Positions 44,785-56,552 are shown, numbered from the stretch's first letter. The stretch: DNA of 64,000 nt from Bombyx mori (GCF_030269925.1 NC_085117.1:6386731-6450730); one strand, 5' to 3'. Program-made: numbers and translations. The notes: generated by a model not told the origin, from the letters alone.

Positions 44785-45185
44785 AACTTGGTGCGCGTGA
44801 ATGAAGTGAAACTTCTTTTTCGATGTGTAGTATTGTGGTTTTCTTCATTTTCCATCCTTAAATCAGATTGCTCTTGTAATAGGGAATGCTGTGCATAAGA
44901 GATGCGACATCTTCAATATTTATATTGTATATATTTCGAATTATAGTTAGAAAATAAATATATATTTTTTTTAATACTCATAGGTTCATTAAAATATTGG
45001 ACGCTACACGTTGCTAGCACTCGTTCTGTGGTCTGTAACAGGTATACTACGCGCATACGTTCGAGTGCCACGCATTGACTCTCGCTCTGTCTCTTTCTAT
45101 TCCCCCTCTCCAGGAGCGTTAAACGTTTAACGCAACCTTGTTAGAAGTCGCGTTAGAAGTTTCACTTCAAAAGCAAATTTTAGCA
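44785..45185. mobile_element. MITE-like element with 'tgaagtgaaacttct' ends
   Basis: 'gaatgaagtgaaacttcttt' at about 44801-44820 is inverted as 'agaagtttcacttcaaaagc' at about 45155-45174. Related ends are seen at 2428-2712. Weaker outer similarity: 'ggcacgcgagt' (44692) versus 'cgagtgccacgc' (45063). Classification open. Confidence 0.4.
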
Positions 45186-45572
45186 ATAATCACAGTGCAG
45201 CGGAGCCGCGTCTCTCTAGCTCTTTACAAAAAGCAAGACCGTACCGTAGTCAGATCAACAGCTACATGGACCGGGAGTTTTGCTTAACCTGTCTCGACTT
45301 GACTCCCAGTACTTCAATGTTTCTAAGCCTACAAAAGGCGGCGGTCTCCAAGTCCACGCCATATCGAGATATGTGTATTCCAAGAATGTATAATTACTAG
45401 TTAATCGTCAGTTTTTCCAATGTTATGGATTGACCGCTTCATATTTGTCATGTTATGATATGGCGGTGTTTTTGTGAGGCGAATGATTTATGGCTGCTTG
45501 TCAACAACGGAGTCCGTAATTATCGGTATAAATGGAGATATTGTTATTATTTTATTATTATTAAATGTTATT

Positions 45573-45820
45573 ATTACTGGTGGTAGGATCTCTTGTGAGT
45601 CCGCACGGGTAGGTACTACCACCCTGCCTATTTCTACCGTGAAGCAGTAATGCGTTTTGGATTGAAGGGCGGGGCAGCCGTTGTAACTATACTGAGACCT
45701 TAGAACTTATATCTCAAGGTGGGTGACGCATTACGTTGTAGATGTCTATGGGCTCCGGTAGCCGCTTAACACCAGGTGGGCTGTGAGCTCGTCCACGCAT
45801 CTAAGCAATAAAAAAATGCC
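45573..45820 (+). mobile_element. Bm1 SINE, head missing
   Basis: 'attactggtggtaggatctc' to 'cgcatctaagcaataaaaaa'. Little diverged. Confidence 0.9.
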
Positions 45821-46591
45821 TTAGATGAGGAAAAAAAATGCATTGGAAACCGTACACATAATATAGCATTAACGGAGTGGGTAGCGACCTTGAGAAATAA
45901 GGTTTGTTTTGAAAATGAAAGAAAAAAGATCCAGCACAGTAAATTATGACTTTGCCACCGAATGAGATTGTAAATTTAAGATTGAGGTGAAAATTTTTAC
46001 ATTAACTTACAGATCCGTAATCTGTGGTAGATTCTACGAAGCACTGGACTAGTGTTAGCATTGCAGATGCGTATATAGATGAAATATCCTATTTATTGAA
46101 TAGAATAAGGCAGCACATATCGGAAGGTTCAATGCCTCATCATTTTCATTTTAAAAGTTTCGGAACACTGCATAGTCTTCGAGGTCGCATACGCCAAAAT
46201 AAACACGACATTAAATTAAGTTTTATTTATCTCGCCCCGCGAAAACCGAAGAAAATACTGTAAGCACATAATATACATACTATATACATATATTTGCCCA
46301 TTCTGTTTAAGAATTTATAGGAGAGCCATTTAAAGTTTAAAATTTGGAAAAAAATGTCATGTTAAAAAAACTTCTTCAGCTATTTGAATGGGGTAAACAT
46401 AATTGAAGTTCAATTATATACATCGAAATATTAGTACTAAATACCAAATAAAACGGATTTTTAATTACAAAGATAAATGTCGCGTATTAAGCCAAATGTC
46501 GCTTAAACCAAATAGCTTTTCACCACTCGATATATACGAGTATAAACATATACATATAAATATTTATTAACTTTATTTATTAACTTAAATA
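45821..46591. other. Unassigned, with a LINE-B trace at 46018-46070
   Basis: 'tggtagattctacgaagcac' and 'agtgttagcattgcag' follow the LINE-B 3' order (+). A 79-codon frame (46024-46263) starts inside this trace and is not a supported gene. Confidence 0.4.
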
Positions 46592-47047
46592 TCTATATAT
46601 TAATACGTGAAGCAAAAACTTTGTACCCCTTTTTACAAAAATTGCGCGGACGGAGGACTATGAAATTTCTCACACTTATAGAAAATATAGAGAAGGAGTG
46701 CACAATGCTAATATTTTTTTTTAAATAATGCATAAAGGGTACTTTAAATCAATAAAGAAAACATTACACACATTACCATGTATTTGACACAACACATACA
46801 TAAAAATATACTCTTTGTTTACTGTCAATTGGGAAACTTTTGTTATTGTTTAAAGTCTGTGGTCGAATTGAAAATATGTAGATTAATAATGTTTGTCTTT
46901 AAATTTATTGATCTATAGTGCAGTTTTGGCGAATACTGTGATTATATTATCGAAATATAATAGTGTTTGACAATAGAACCATAATAATGTTTAAACTTAT
47001 AATTTCAATTAATTACAGTCGAATCTCGACTACTGCGGGGCCACTAG
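46592..47047 (+). mobile_element. Non-autonomous Helitron, copy 2
   Basis: 456 bp, host A at 46591 then TCTATATATTAATACGTGAA; ends GGGGCCACTAG before host T (47048). The terminator hairpin 'agtcgaatctcgact' lies 16 bases before the end. No open frame, no duplicated target. Confidence 0.85.
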
Positions 47048-47083
47048 TATTTTTAGTTTTAGTTTCAAGTGACAGTCTTTTGA

Positions 47084-47520
47084 AGTCGTCGTGGCCTAAA
47101 GGATAAGACGTCCGGTGTATTCGTATGTAGCGATGCACTGGTGTTCGAATCCCGCAGGCGGGTACCAATTTTTCTAATGAAATACGTACTCAACAAATGT
47201 TCACGATTGACTTCCACGGTGAAGGATAACATCGTGTAATAAAAACCAAACCCGCAAAATTATAATTTGCGTAATCACTGGTGGTAGGACCTCTTGTGAG
47301 TCCGCACGGGTAGGTACCACCACCCCGCCTATTTCTGCCGTGAAGCAGTAATGCGTTTCGGTTCGAAGGGTGGGGTTGCCGTTGTAACTGTACTGAGATC
47401 TTAGAACTTATATCTCGAGGTGGGTGGCGCATTTGCGTTGTAAATGTCTATGGGCTCCAGTAACCACTTAACACCAGGTGGGCTGTGAGCTCGTCCATCA
47501 TTCTAAGCAATAAAGAAAAA
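47084..47520 (+). mobile_element. Bm1 SINE, near-full-length
   Basis: tRNA-like head with A box 'tggcctaaaggataag' and B box 'ggtgttcgaatcccg', the middle 'aatgaaatacgtactcaaca', the body, and an A-rich tail. Flanked by 'agtcttttga' (47074-47083) and 'agtctttttga' (47521-47531), a target-site duplication with one extra T. The best copy for defining the family in this window. Confidence 0.95.
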
Positions 47521-47531
47521 AGTCTTTTTGA

Positions 47532-47844
47532 CATTATTCTGTGCAGTGATTTCAATCGCAATGTGCTAACGCAATACACGAGACATGTGATTATGTAAAT
47601 GTAGAGTGTATTGAAACAATCGTAAAGGAATCCCACTGATGATACGTTGCGAAGTAAGCTCACGACTGCTAACCTGTTTACGTGTGAGTTGGAGGACATG
47701 TCGTTTGAGTACAAGAATACGTAACACATTAGGATAATGTCATATGTTTATACAATGCTCGGTCTCTCTGGTTTCATGCCCTTTTTTCTTGTAGTATTAA
47801 TTAAAAATATTCTTAATCCTGTGATTATGGCTCATTTATTTAAG
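47532..47844. other. No recognisable feature
   Basis: Nothing supported. Confidence 0.35.
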
Positions 47845-48055
47845 TGATTATCTAAGCTCACTTACTGTGTCACAACGTGAATGGAGCCACCCAAATCTCA
47901 AATGCTTAGTGTAACGGCTGCTCAACTCTTAAAATCCAAATACATAACTGTTTAGCAGCAAAAACAGACAGAGTGGTAGTACCTAACCGTACGAGCTCAC
48001 CAAACGCCCTGTCTTTGTGAACATGTATCAATACGTATTTCATTAGAAAAAACTG
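47845..48055 (-). mobile_element. Bm1 SINE, old minus copy
   Basis: 'gtgaatggagccacccaaat', 'gtgtaacggctgctcaac', 'agagtggtagtacctaaccg' and finally 'atacgtatttcattagaaaa' keep the Bm1 order, heavily mutated. Confidence 0.65.
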
Positions 48056-49109
48056 TATTTAATATTATTTTCATTAAACAATCTAGTGACTCTAATGCTA
48101 TGTTTATGTATATAATTCCGTTCTATTTCCTCCACGAAACAACCGTATTCTAAGATATGCATCTGCCAACATTTCGTTGTTCCTAAATTACCAGGAACAA
48201 TGGAAACCCTAATAAAATTTGACACAATTTCACAGGCCATTTCGGGTGCTCTTATCAAGCAGGTTGCTTTGATACTGTTACGCGAAAATTGTTATACTCG
48301 TTATATTAGGAAAGTACCTGTTTCTAATAAATTTAATTTAAAATAATATTTGAATTTGAGGTTAGATTTAAATTTTTTATTGAATGAGTCATTCTGTATG
48401 TTAAAACTAATGAATTTTAATAATAGCTTTTAACATCTGTTTTTCTTTAGATAGGCAATGCTTCCAGAATATTTAACGTTAGGTGCTTACGAAATTCCAT
48501 AGACACATAAATTTGCGTAATTACAGGTGATAAGTGTCGGTAGAGCCGCACTCCATAATTATGCAGCAAAGCAATTACGTGTTCTGAATTAGTAGGATAG
48601 CCCCTATTCTAGTGCAATGAGACTTCGATCTGCAATTTTAAGGCCCGCGGTAAAACTAGCGTGTATTCCACAGGTACAGACAATCAAACTGTTATAATAT
48701 ATGTGCAGTTACCAACTTATTTCTTAAATGATAAGCACGTGTAAATTGCTCGGAATGTGTTAGTTTGTGTATTTTTATACCCGTAAAGGCACGCCCATAA
48801 TTATATTAAAATTATTTTTACATCTTAAATACTACCTAATACAATATCGATATCGACCAGTACAGGAAAATACTAGATATACACACCTGTTTACAAATTC
48901 CTCTCTCGTCATTTGCCTACTTTCAGCTACTACCGGTGTGGTTGAGGGCCCGGAACACTAATTACCGTCCATGTCCGATGTTCAGATAAGGGTATAATTA
49001 CATCTTCCGCGTTGTACAGTCGAAGGGAAAATTGTTACTTTAAAATTAAATATTCGTCTATCGTATTTAGCGAATGGTCATACTAAGGTTGGGTGAGATT
49101 TCACAGGTT
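48056..49109. other. Mostly unassigned; Bm1 trace at 48513-48620
   Basis: 'tgcgtaattacaggtgataa' followed by 'gcagcaaagcaattacg' is a very old Bm1 (+). The rest is AT-rich. Confidence 0.35.
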
Positions 49110-49315
49110 CTGTTCTGCTTAAGACTTGAGACTAAAGAGTTCGGACATATCGTGGATATCTCAATAGTGGTTTACAACGACTGCTCCACTCTTTGAAACG
49201 GTAAGCACGAATCTTTCATGCCGGAAGTAGGCAGGGCGGTGGTGCCGGCATTATGTATCGCCGTTCACCACTTAACACCAATTTGGCCTGGAGCTTGTTT
49301 AGCCGTCTGACAAAC
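49110..49315. mobile_element. Two fused old Bm1 pieces
   Basis: The left part is minus ('gactgctccactctttgaaa', 'aagtaggcagggcggtggtg') and the right part is plus ('gccgttcaccacttaacacc'). An inversion or two insertions. Confidence 0.5.
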
Positions 49316-50130
49316 AAGACTTTTGCTTTACGTGCAATCGGAAAATAAATTGCAAATAATATTATTTAAGACTTCCGTTGCTGTCTGTACCCAGTAACCC
49401 TTCGTTACAGAAAATTGACAAGATCCGAATTCGACCCGATGTAATTTTGATTCAAAACTTATCTTTACTTTGTTTGATATCGAAATGGCTCGTATATGAC
49501 GTCGATACATGACATCGGTTCTTATTTGTGATCACAGGGTCTGTCAATAGAGTCTCTGTTGTTATTTATTAAAAAAACACTATATTTTCATTTCATATTC
49601 ACTTCATTTATTCACAGTGGGTTTAATAAAAAATGGAATTGTAACAATATACGTATATAGTGAATTAAAAAATATAAATAAATTTGTCGACATATGAATG
49701 TTTTAGTATGTTTAGAGCAATTCTAAACATGAAGTTTGTATAACAATTTTTTGAATTCTGAAATAGAATAATAATTTTGACAACACAGTCATTGTAAGTC
49801 AATCATAAATTCAGGTCGTACGTGCACGTGTTGTAACTACATTAAAATAAAATAAAAATAACCTTCTCTCTGAATATATCGAATTATTGAAGCGACCAGC
49901 ACAACATTACAGTCCACGCTCTACACATTAATCATATGGGAAGACTTCAGAAATTAATAATGATATTGTTATCTAAATGATAGGTTTATTTATTTGTTAG
50001 TTCCGCAGCCGCGGATTACTCGATCAGCAGGATATGTGGCTCAAAAAAATCACATATATTTAATGATAGGGAAAACGGCCACGCATTCTATCTGGAGCAA
50101 AATGGTCACCAAAGACCCTAAAATCAAAAT
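49316..50130. other. No recognisable feature
   Basis: Very AT-rich. Confidence 0.4.
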
Positions 50131-50425
50131 AGTTTTTGAAGTTATACTTCTTTAGGCGCGTTATGAAAAATTGATGAGAGTGAAATTTTACGATGCGCGT
50201 GACACAAAATTAACAGAAAGGAAGTTGCCCACAAGTGCTCCAATACAATTGAGGTTAACTATCCGTATGTATTTAATATAATTCATACTAAATATTATTA
50301 AATTATTAACGTTAAATATTTATTATTAATTATTTAATATTTAAAAAAAAATATGTTTAATAAAAATAAAGTATAACTTCTTACGCGCGTACATAAGTAC
50401 ACGCACCCTTTTTTTTATCCAGGTA
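50131..50425. mobile_element. MITE-like element with 'gaagttatacttct' ends
   Basis: 'ttgaagttatacttctttag' at about 50137-50156 and its complement-like 'aagtataacttcttacgcgc' at 50379-50398 form inverted ends. The right part ('tacataagtacacgcaccc' + T-run) matches 2705-2745. AT-rich core. Confidence 0.5.
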
Positions 50426-50539
50426 GGACTTTACGGGTGCTTTTAAAACGTCATAATTTTATGAAGAGCCGAGATTTAGTTCCGTCTCTCATGAGATGAA
50501 ACGACATGAAACTGATGGTTCTTTCTCTTTCAAATTCAG

Positions 50540-50880
50540 GGGTAATCTTCCTATAACACGGTAGCTATCCTATAACACGGTACCTACAAAGTCCCGTGTT
50601 GTGCGAAACCGTGTTATATGAGCAGTACAAAAAGGAGGGAGTTTTTTTTGTATAAAACATTTAAAATATGCCTGTACGTATTTTAGATGTAAAAATAAGC
50701 AGCGAAATTTCGATTTTTTCGATATATCGTGTGTTCATAGTGCATAATGTAATTTTCTACATAATTTTAAACAAAAATCTCATTATCGTGTTGTAAGAGT
50801 ACCGTGTTATAAGAGGGTTTTGGGGAGTGGAACCGTGTTTTAAAATACCGTGTTATAGGTGGGTTACCTTCATATGAGTG
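50540..50880 (+). repeat. Repeat family with 'ccgtgttata' motifs, plus copy
   Basis: 'cctataacacggtagctatc' repeats in short order at its left; 'accgtgttataagagggttt' and 'taccgtgttataggtgggtt' at its right, so the ends are inverted versions of one another (tataacacgg / ccgtgttata). Parts match the complement of 22740-23515. Confidence 0.65.
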
Positions 50881-51999
50881 TACATTACCGTAATATACAA
50901 AATATTAACACATTAGTATATCAAACTCACAAATTCTTATTTAGTATTATGTATAATGAATGATCAAACATACATATTGTTGTAAAATCGTATGACTACG
51001 TGTGTCATTGTTTGAAGATAAAAATAAATAACACAAGTGAAACCGAGAGCCGCTTCTAGTGTAGCATGACTTGGACCAAGCTTGCCATCGGAGAGAAGGG
51101 TTAGTAAAGTGCCCTTGATTTTATTAGCGTTCGTGATTTATGGTGACCAATTATTGTGTTTTTAGTTTTATTTCATTGTACACTCGCATAGGCAATTTTA
51201 GTGTTCCGTCAATAAAATGATCATTATAATTTGACGTCAGTGTCTTCGTTTGTTACAAATCCATTTTTTTAGATAGGCAGCTCACTATCCTCCTTGTGTT
51301 AAGTAAGCGTAGACCAAAGATATCATAACTTGAATGCCGTCACAAATCTTGAAGTCTAAGTCTCTATTGTATATAAATATATTGACTCTGAAAGCTTTAA
51401 ACCTACGACTCGCTTAGTTAAGTAACGATAGGTTATATTTTGGAGTGCTTAGTGTTTTTTTTATATGAAGGAACGATAAACTTATGACATAATAATAATA
51501 TAATATATATTGCAGATACAAATCGCGCTCTACCAGCTCTAAAATTTAAAATCTGTCGTGAATATAGAGTTTTTGTTAATAAAACATCTTGATAAATGCC
51601 CTCGTGTACAATGGGTAGAGAACATGAATTAGACGCAGGTAGAGTATGGCGATCTATACAATCAACTCTATGTAGAGGTCTCGTTCGAAGGGGATCGTTG
51701 CTGTGGAATTTTGTGTTTGTGTTTGCGGTAATTAAATTAATTTCGTTTTGTTAGACTTATGTGTTTAAATTAAGCGAGAATTTTCCGGGAAGCACATTGT
51801 GGTGAATCAATAAATAACGTTAAAAATTTAGGTAAATTTAACATATCGATGTTGCTTGTTAAGTGTAATCTGTGTTGATGTAACACAAATTATAGTTGAA
51901 AACCCAAACCCGTCAGTCTTGTTTGAAGAATGTTCATTATCTTTATCATAACGTCAACATTTAAGCCGTCGTAGCGTATTATGTGAGTCTTGATAAAAA
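50881..51999. other. Unassigned; old Bm1 trace at 51275-51375
   Basis: 'agataggcagctcactatcc' to 'cttgaatgccgtcacaaatc' keeps traces of minus Bm1. Otherwise AT-rich upstream region of the netrin exon. Confidence 0.35.
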
Positions 52000-52320
52000 C
52001 AAGCAACTAATCACAACAATTTGTAGTCGTTCGGTCGGGGGAGACAGCGGGCCGCGACTGATACACATACGTCAATTCATACTAATAAAATAGAACAATC
52101 AACGGACATATTAATACGATCGCGGGCTATTATTAAAACGAGGAACTTTCACTAATAACGTGTAAAAAAAGTCGGAGCGCACACCGGAGTGCGAGTACAA
52201 AAGCTCCGGTCGGAAAGCTCCGCTCCCCGCCAGTTGTGCGGTGAACGTGGATCGGATCGCACGTGCCGCCCTCTGTAGCGAGTGCCGCGAACTTGTCGCG
52301 AGTGTAAGTGTAAGTGAGCG
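52000..52320 (+). promoter_or_regulatory. Netrin 5' flank / candidate 5' UTR
   Basis: GC and CpG content rises sharply from about 52030. An initiator-like 'ccagttgtgcggtg' lies at 52230, about 90 bases before the ATG, with no TATA box at -30. In-frame TGA at 52315-52317 immediately precedes the ATG, so the frame cannot extend further. Two 'gtgtaagt' donor-like strings (52301-52317) are noted but not used. The transcription start is not proven, and a separate upstream exon is possible. Confidence 0.35.
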
Positions 52321-53344
52321 ATGGCAGCTCTGGTGTCGGCGCTGCTGCTGGCAGTGTTGCTGGCTGCCGCGGTGGCCACCCCACCGGACCCCTGCTACGA
52401 GGAGTCGCGCCCTCGGAGGTGCATCCCCGATTTCGTGAATGCTGCTTTCGGTGCCCCCGTGATCGCGTCTTCAGCGTGCGGCCGTCGCGGGCCCGAGAAC
52501 CTGTGCGACCCTCCACTCGACCAGTCTCCGGAGCTGGCTTGCAGGGTGTGCGATGCGGCTCGGCCTGACCGCCGCCACCCGTCGCTTTATCTCACAGACC
52601 TCAACAACCCCAATAACATAACGTGTTGGCGCTCGGCCGCGCTCATGCCAGCCTCGTACGACTCACCTCCCGACAATGTGTCGCTGACCCTCTCCCTCGG
52701 GAAGAAATATGAGTTGACGTACATCAGCCTACAGTTCTGTCCGAAGTCTGCCCGACCAGACTCAGTGGCGATCTACAAGAGTGCAGATTACGGGCTCAAC
52801 TGGCAACCTTTCCAGTTCTACTCGAGTCAGTGTCGGCGGGTGTACGGCCGGCCCAACAAGGCCACGGTGACCGCCGCGAACGAGCAGGAGGCGAGGTGCT
52901 CCGACACCCACCGTCTGGCCGGCGACAGTGCAGGAGGCGCGCGACTTGCATTTAGTACCCTAGAGGGTCGACCCAGCGCGGCCAACTTCGACCTCTCCCC
53001 TGTGCTTCAGGACTGGGTGACCGCGACAGACGTGAGAGTCGTGTTTAATCGCTTGCACATGGTCAACGAAGGCGACGAGATAGATTTGAAGAAGCAGGCG
53101 GCTCCTGGCACACAGCACTACGCGGTATCTGATTTCGCCGTCGGAGGTCGGTGCAAGTGCAACGGGCACGCGTCGCGCTGCATCCCGATGAAGGAAGGAG
53201 AGGGCTCCAGCGCTGGTGGAGTAGTGCAACTGGCCTGCGACTGCAAGCACAACACCGCCGGTCGAGATTGCGAGAGATGCAAGCCGTTCCACTTCGATCG
53301 ACCCTGGGGCCGCGCGACCGCCCGAGACGCCAACGAATGTAAAG
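52321..53344 (+). CDS. Net: Netrin, first coding exon (partial gene)
   Basis: A secreted, laminin-related guidance protein that binds DCC/Frazzled and UNC-5 receptors to steer axons and cells. The exon encodes 341 codons plus one base. Residues 1-20 are a signal peptide ([20 protein letters not shown]). Residues 24-277 are the laminin N-terminal domain VI with its cysteine pattern (C25, C34, C53, C62, C74, C77, C102, C140, C171, C193) and '[14 protein letters not shown]'. C278 onward is the first laminin-EGF repeat, complete to '[13 protein letters not shown]' and 'DANECK'. N-glycosylation sequons are at N99 and N119. A TGA two codons upstream fixes the start. Ends at AAAG|GTCAGT, phase 1, where 'ECK-A-C' of other netrins continues. 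The loop 289-303 ([10 protein letters not shown]) is longer than usual. Remaining LE repeats and the NTR domain are outside the window. Paralogue (A or B) not resolved. Confidence 0.95.
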
Positions 53345-53424
53345 GTCAGTCTAATGTTTATCACGGAATCGGAAAAATGTAGTTATTTGGATATCGAAGA
53401 CCAAAGATATGACAATGTATACTT

Positions 53425-53562
53425 GTAACTATACTGAGACCTTAGAACTTATATCTCAAGGTGGGTGGCGCATTTACGTTGTAGATGTATATGGGCTCCA
53501 GTAATCACTTAACACCAGGTGGGCTGTGAGCTCGTCCATCCTTCTAAACAATAAAAAAAACT
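53425..53562 (+). mobile_element. Bm1 SINE 3' fragment in netrin intron
   Basis: 'taactatactgagaccttag' to 'ccttctaaacaataaaaaaa', only 80 bases downstream of the splice donor. 5'-truncated. Confidence 0.9.
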
Positions 53563-53579
53563 ATCTTAATTGAATAACG

Positions 53580-53705
53580 ACTGTACTACCCTTCAAACTG
53601 GATCGCAGCTTAAGCATCAACAGAACAAATGCCTTGCAGTAGAAATAGGATTACCTTATAGACACCTAGCTATCCGTGCGGGCTAACAACTCGTCTTACC
53701 GTCGT
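53580..53705 (-). mobile_element. Bm1 SINE, very degenerate
   Basis: 'actacccttcaaactggatc', 'gcagtagaaataggatta' and 'ccgtgcgggctaacaactcg' keep the minus order of Bm1. Confidence 0.5.
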
Positions 53706-53769
53706 ATTAACGAAGTAAATAGTTAAAAAGTAATATTTAAGTTTCATCATAATACTACTATATAGTATA

Positions 53770-53963
53770 CTAGCGACCCGCCCTCGTTTCGCTTCGGAAA
53801 CATTAAAACACACAAAAAAAAAAAAAAAAAAGTAGCCTATGTTCATCAGGGACAATATCGGCTTCTAATGGAAAAAAAATTTTTCAAATCGGTCCAGTAG
53901 TTTCGGAGCCTATTCGAAACAAACAAACAAACAAATCTTTCCTCTTTATAATATTAGTATAGA
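53770..53963 (-). mobile_element. Helitron-like non-autonomous element with (CAAA)n
   Basis: Minus sense: TCTATACTAATATTATAAAG after a host A; ends GGGCGGGTCGCTAG before a host T. Contains a 19-base A-run (53814-53832) and (CAAA)n at 53919-53934. The same family as 1-107. Confidence 0.75.
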
Positions 53964-54357
53964 TTAGCTTCTATGGTTGTGAATGTTTCCTCCGAATTGA
54001 ATCTCTAGGTTGACGAGTAGCTTGTCAGTCACGCTACTAGATTCTAGGTACACATTATTTATGGACTCCAACAATAGATCAAACGTATCGTCTCCTCCGA
54101 CCGCAACTGGCGAGATTTTTGCCCGTTGTATTGTTCGCAGTTTCGTTGCAATATTTATGAGTTACGTTGACCAGTTATTTTACGTGTCTCGTTTTCACGA
54201 TTTATAGTTCTATAAAAGAGTTATTTATACGTTTAGTTGTGTTCCGTGTTGCAATCGAGCCATTCTTGTTTAATGAACATTAACATCTGGGAAGGGAATT
54301 TTTAATTCGTTTTCCTGGCTGAGCTCTCTGGTCGTGGTTTTGCATAGCATTTAAAAA

Positions 54358-54612
54358 AAAAAAATTGCTTATATGGGTGGACGAGCTCACAGCCCACCTG
54401 GTGTTAAGTGGTTACTGGAGCCCATAGACATCTACAACGTAAATGCGCCACCCACCTTGAGATATAAGCTCTGAGGTCTCATGTATAGTTACAACGGCTG
54501 CCCCGCCGTTCGAACCGAAACGCATTAAACGCATTACTGCTTCACGGCAAAAATAGGCGAGGTGGTGTTACCTGCCCATGCGGATTCACAAGACCTCCTA
54601 TCACTAGTCACC
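54358..54612 (-). mobile_element. Bm1 SINE body, minus
   Basis: 'attgcttatatgggtggacg' to 'ctatcactagtca', with a duplicated 'cgcattaa' at about 54521-54536. Confidence 0.9.
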
Positions 54613-54699
54613 AGTCAGTCAGTCGGCATTCAGATTTATTAATAATTACTATCTACATGTGTCGTAGTACCTTAATTTGACCATAAACTGACTCGCTGG

Positions 54700-54945
54700 A
54701 GCTGTTGTTATCGCTTCTGACTATTACGGCAGGGTCGTGGGTTCGATTCCCACATCGGGCAAAAGTTCGTTTGATGAACATGTTTGTTTGCTCTTTGTCT
54801 GGGTGTTTATTAGTTATCTATACATTTATTTTTTAAACGTATATAAATATGTCAGTCTCAGGTACAAGGAACACAAGGAATCCTAATTTGCGGTCCGGTA
54901 ATCGCGCGTGATTTGTTCGCAGTTAATAATATTTATTAATATGCT
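54700..54945 (+). mobile_element. tRNA-derived SINE (non-Bm1)
   Basis: 'tcgtgggttcgattcccaca' is a pol III B box. The body 'gatgaacatgtttgtttgct' and 'gtctgggtgtttattagtta' is a common lepidopteran SINE-like repeat. The A-box half is diverged. Confidence 0.65.
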
Positions 54946-55484
54946 TTGTATTTATTGCGATCTAAAATTGAAAGACTTATACGTTTGGTGTAACCGAAAC
55001 TGTTCTAAGTTAACAATTATAGTTTTAATAAGGCCTTAAAAATTTTTGCACTAACTTTAATACGAAGACGCAGGTTAAGACGGGCGAGGACGTTTTGTTC
55101 TAAAGTTATTTAACGGCAATAAGTTTGTCATTTACAACTGTCAGAAACACAGTGACTCAAAATATTTAATTCTTTTCCGCCTGATTCATTTATGATACAA
55201 AAAACCTATTGAAAATGATGAGTGAACAAGTCTTCTGCTCGATATTAAGTGGTTAGTTGAATCTAATATGTAATGAATGTTGACGCCGAGTTTTGACATG
55301 GGAATCTGTCTAAATTCTTATTTGAATCGCAAAAAAAGATCGTCTGATGTTCTTCCTCGCTCAGTGAAACGAAAGAATGATTACGGCTTAATTGACCTAC
55401 AAAAACGAAAGAAAAATAAAGAAAAGTAGACCACTTTTTTTAAAGCCGTCAACGTGTTATGTAAAAAAAATTGAAACAGTTTTT

Positions 55485-55574
55485 GACGTGACAACGTCTT
55501 ATAATTCGATGGAGCCGGCATTTTCTTTTGAAAATAGAAACCATTCCATCAGTATTTTCTTATGACGTTGTCAC
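55485..55574. mobile_element. Small inverted-repeat (MITE-like) element
   Basis: 'gtgacaacgtcttataa' (55488-55504) is inverted as 'cttatgacgttgtcac' (55559-55574), leaving a 54-base loop. Outer borders unknown. Confidence 0.5.
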
Positions 55575-55849
55575 CTTCAACTATCGTCAGTAAACCGACT
55601 TTACAGACAATCGATTTTTTTTCGTCCTTACTGCAAATATATCAATAACCAAACAGAAGAGAAAATGTAATACATAACGCGGTAACATACAGCATCTAGT
55701 ACTTAACAAATACATCTTGAGATGTTGGGAATTATCGTCGACCACTGTGCGAACATTCGATTATTATAGGAGCACATTTTACATAAAGAAGCAATGGCTT
55801 AGTCAAAGGCACTTAAATAAATAACCTTTTATATGTGGATGAAATAAAT

Positions 55850-55925
55850 TTTAAGCGCGCCTGGGCTGGGAATTGAACCCAGGTCTCTGCTTATTCGGTA
55901 CTGCGACTTGCTTTTACCATCTTAT
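55850..55925 (-). mobile_element. tRNA-like SINE head, third type
   Basis: Minus sense: 'gcaagtcgcagtaccgaata' then 'cctgggttcaattcccagcc', a T-arm/B box with a full 5-bp stem. No cloverleaf acceptor stem was found, so this is a SINE head rather than a tRNA gene. Confidence 0.45.
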
Positions 55926-56552
55926 TTGTATTATACCTCACAGTTCTATCTCAATTGCATTGGCGCTGGTCGCTCCGTTTTGCCTATTTCTAACGCGAAG
56001 CAGTAGATTCTGAACGCATCTTTCGATGTGGGTGATTGTATCCATTTTGACGCGTGTAATTCAAGTGACCTCTTTAGGTAGGCTAGGCCACAAGAGGCGT
56101 TAATTTTATTGCCCATTATTCTATTACAGTAACATTAATAAATTTAATATACTATATGCATAACGATAAGTATTGTTTAAATGAATGAAGGAACAGTATG
56201 TTAAACAAAACATAGATTAGAATTACAATCCGGAACTCTAGAACAATGGTCGCTCTAAAGCACCAAGCGGTTCCGTATTCAATAATCTGAAGTAATTCCA
56301 GTACGAATATTATGTTTGTGCAGCTTGCGACGTACAAAGACGTGAGCAGAACTTCCGAAAGCTTTTTGATTGTACAGGCCTTTTTTATGATCAAATATGA
56401 TTGTGAGGGATCAATGCTGTTTATGGACATCGGCATTGCTAAGTGCTAGTCAAAAGTTTTCAAGCTTCATTCTAGACTTTAGTAATGCGTGTTAGAGTTT
56501 TTTACTAACGGTAGGGCGTGTTACGATAAAGGTACCCCAATGCACTTAATTT

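Noticed and set aside
46024..46263. 79-codon + frame
   Set aside because: Begins within a LINE-B 3' trace, with no domain beyond it.
47084..47160. A true tRNA gene at the Bm1 head
   Set aside because: The A and B boxes are present, but the flanking SINE body and target duplication show that it is Bm1. No cloverleaf acceptor stem pairing seen.
52301..52317. Splice donor in the 5' region of the netrin exon
   Set aside because: 'gtgtaagtgtaagtgag' looks donor-like, but using it would remove the start codon region. The signal peptide and Kozak-like context immediately follow.
54010..54207. 65-codon + frame in netrin intron as an exon
   Set aside because: No cysteine pattern of a laminin-EGF repeat and no acceptor/donor pair in phase 1.
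55850..55925. tRNA gene on the minus strand
   Set aside because: Only the T-arm pairs properly; D and acceptor arms are not evident. Better explained as a SINE head.
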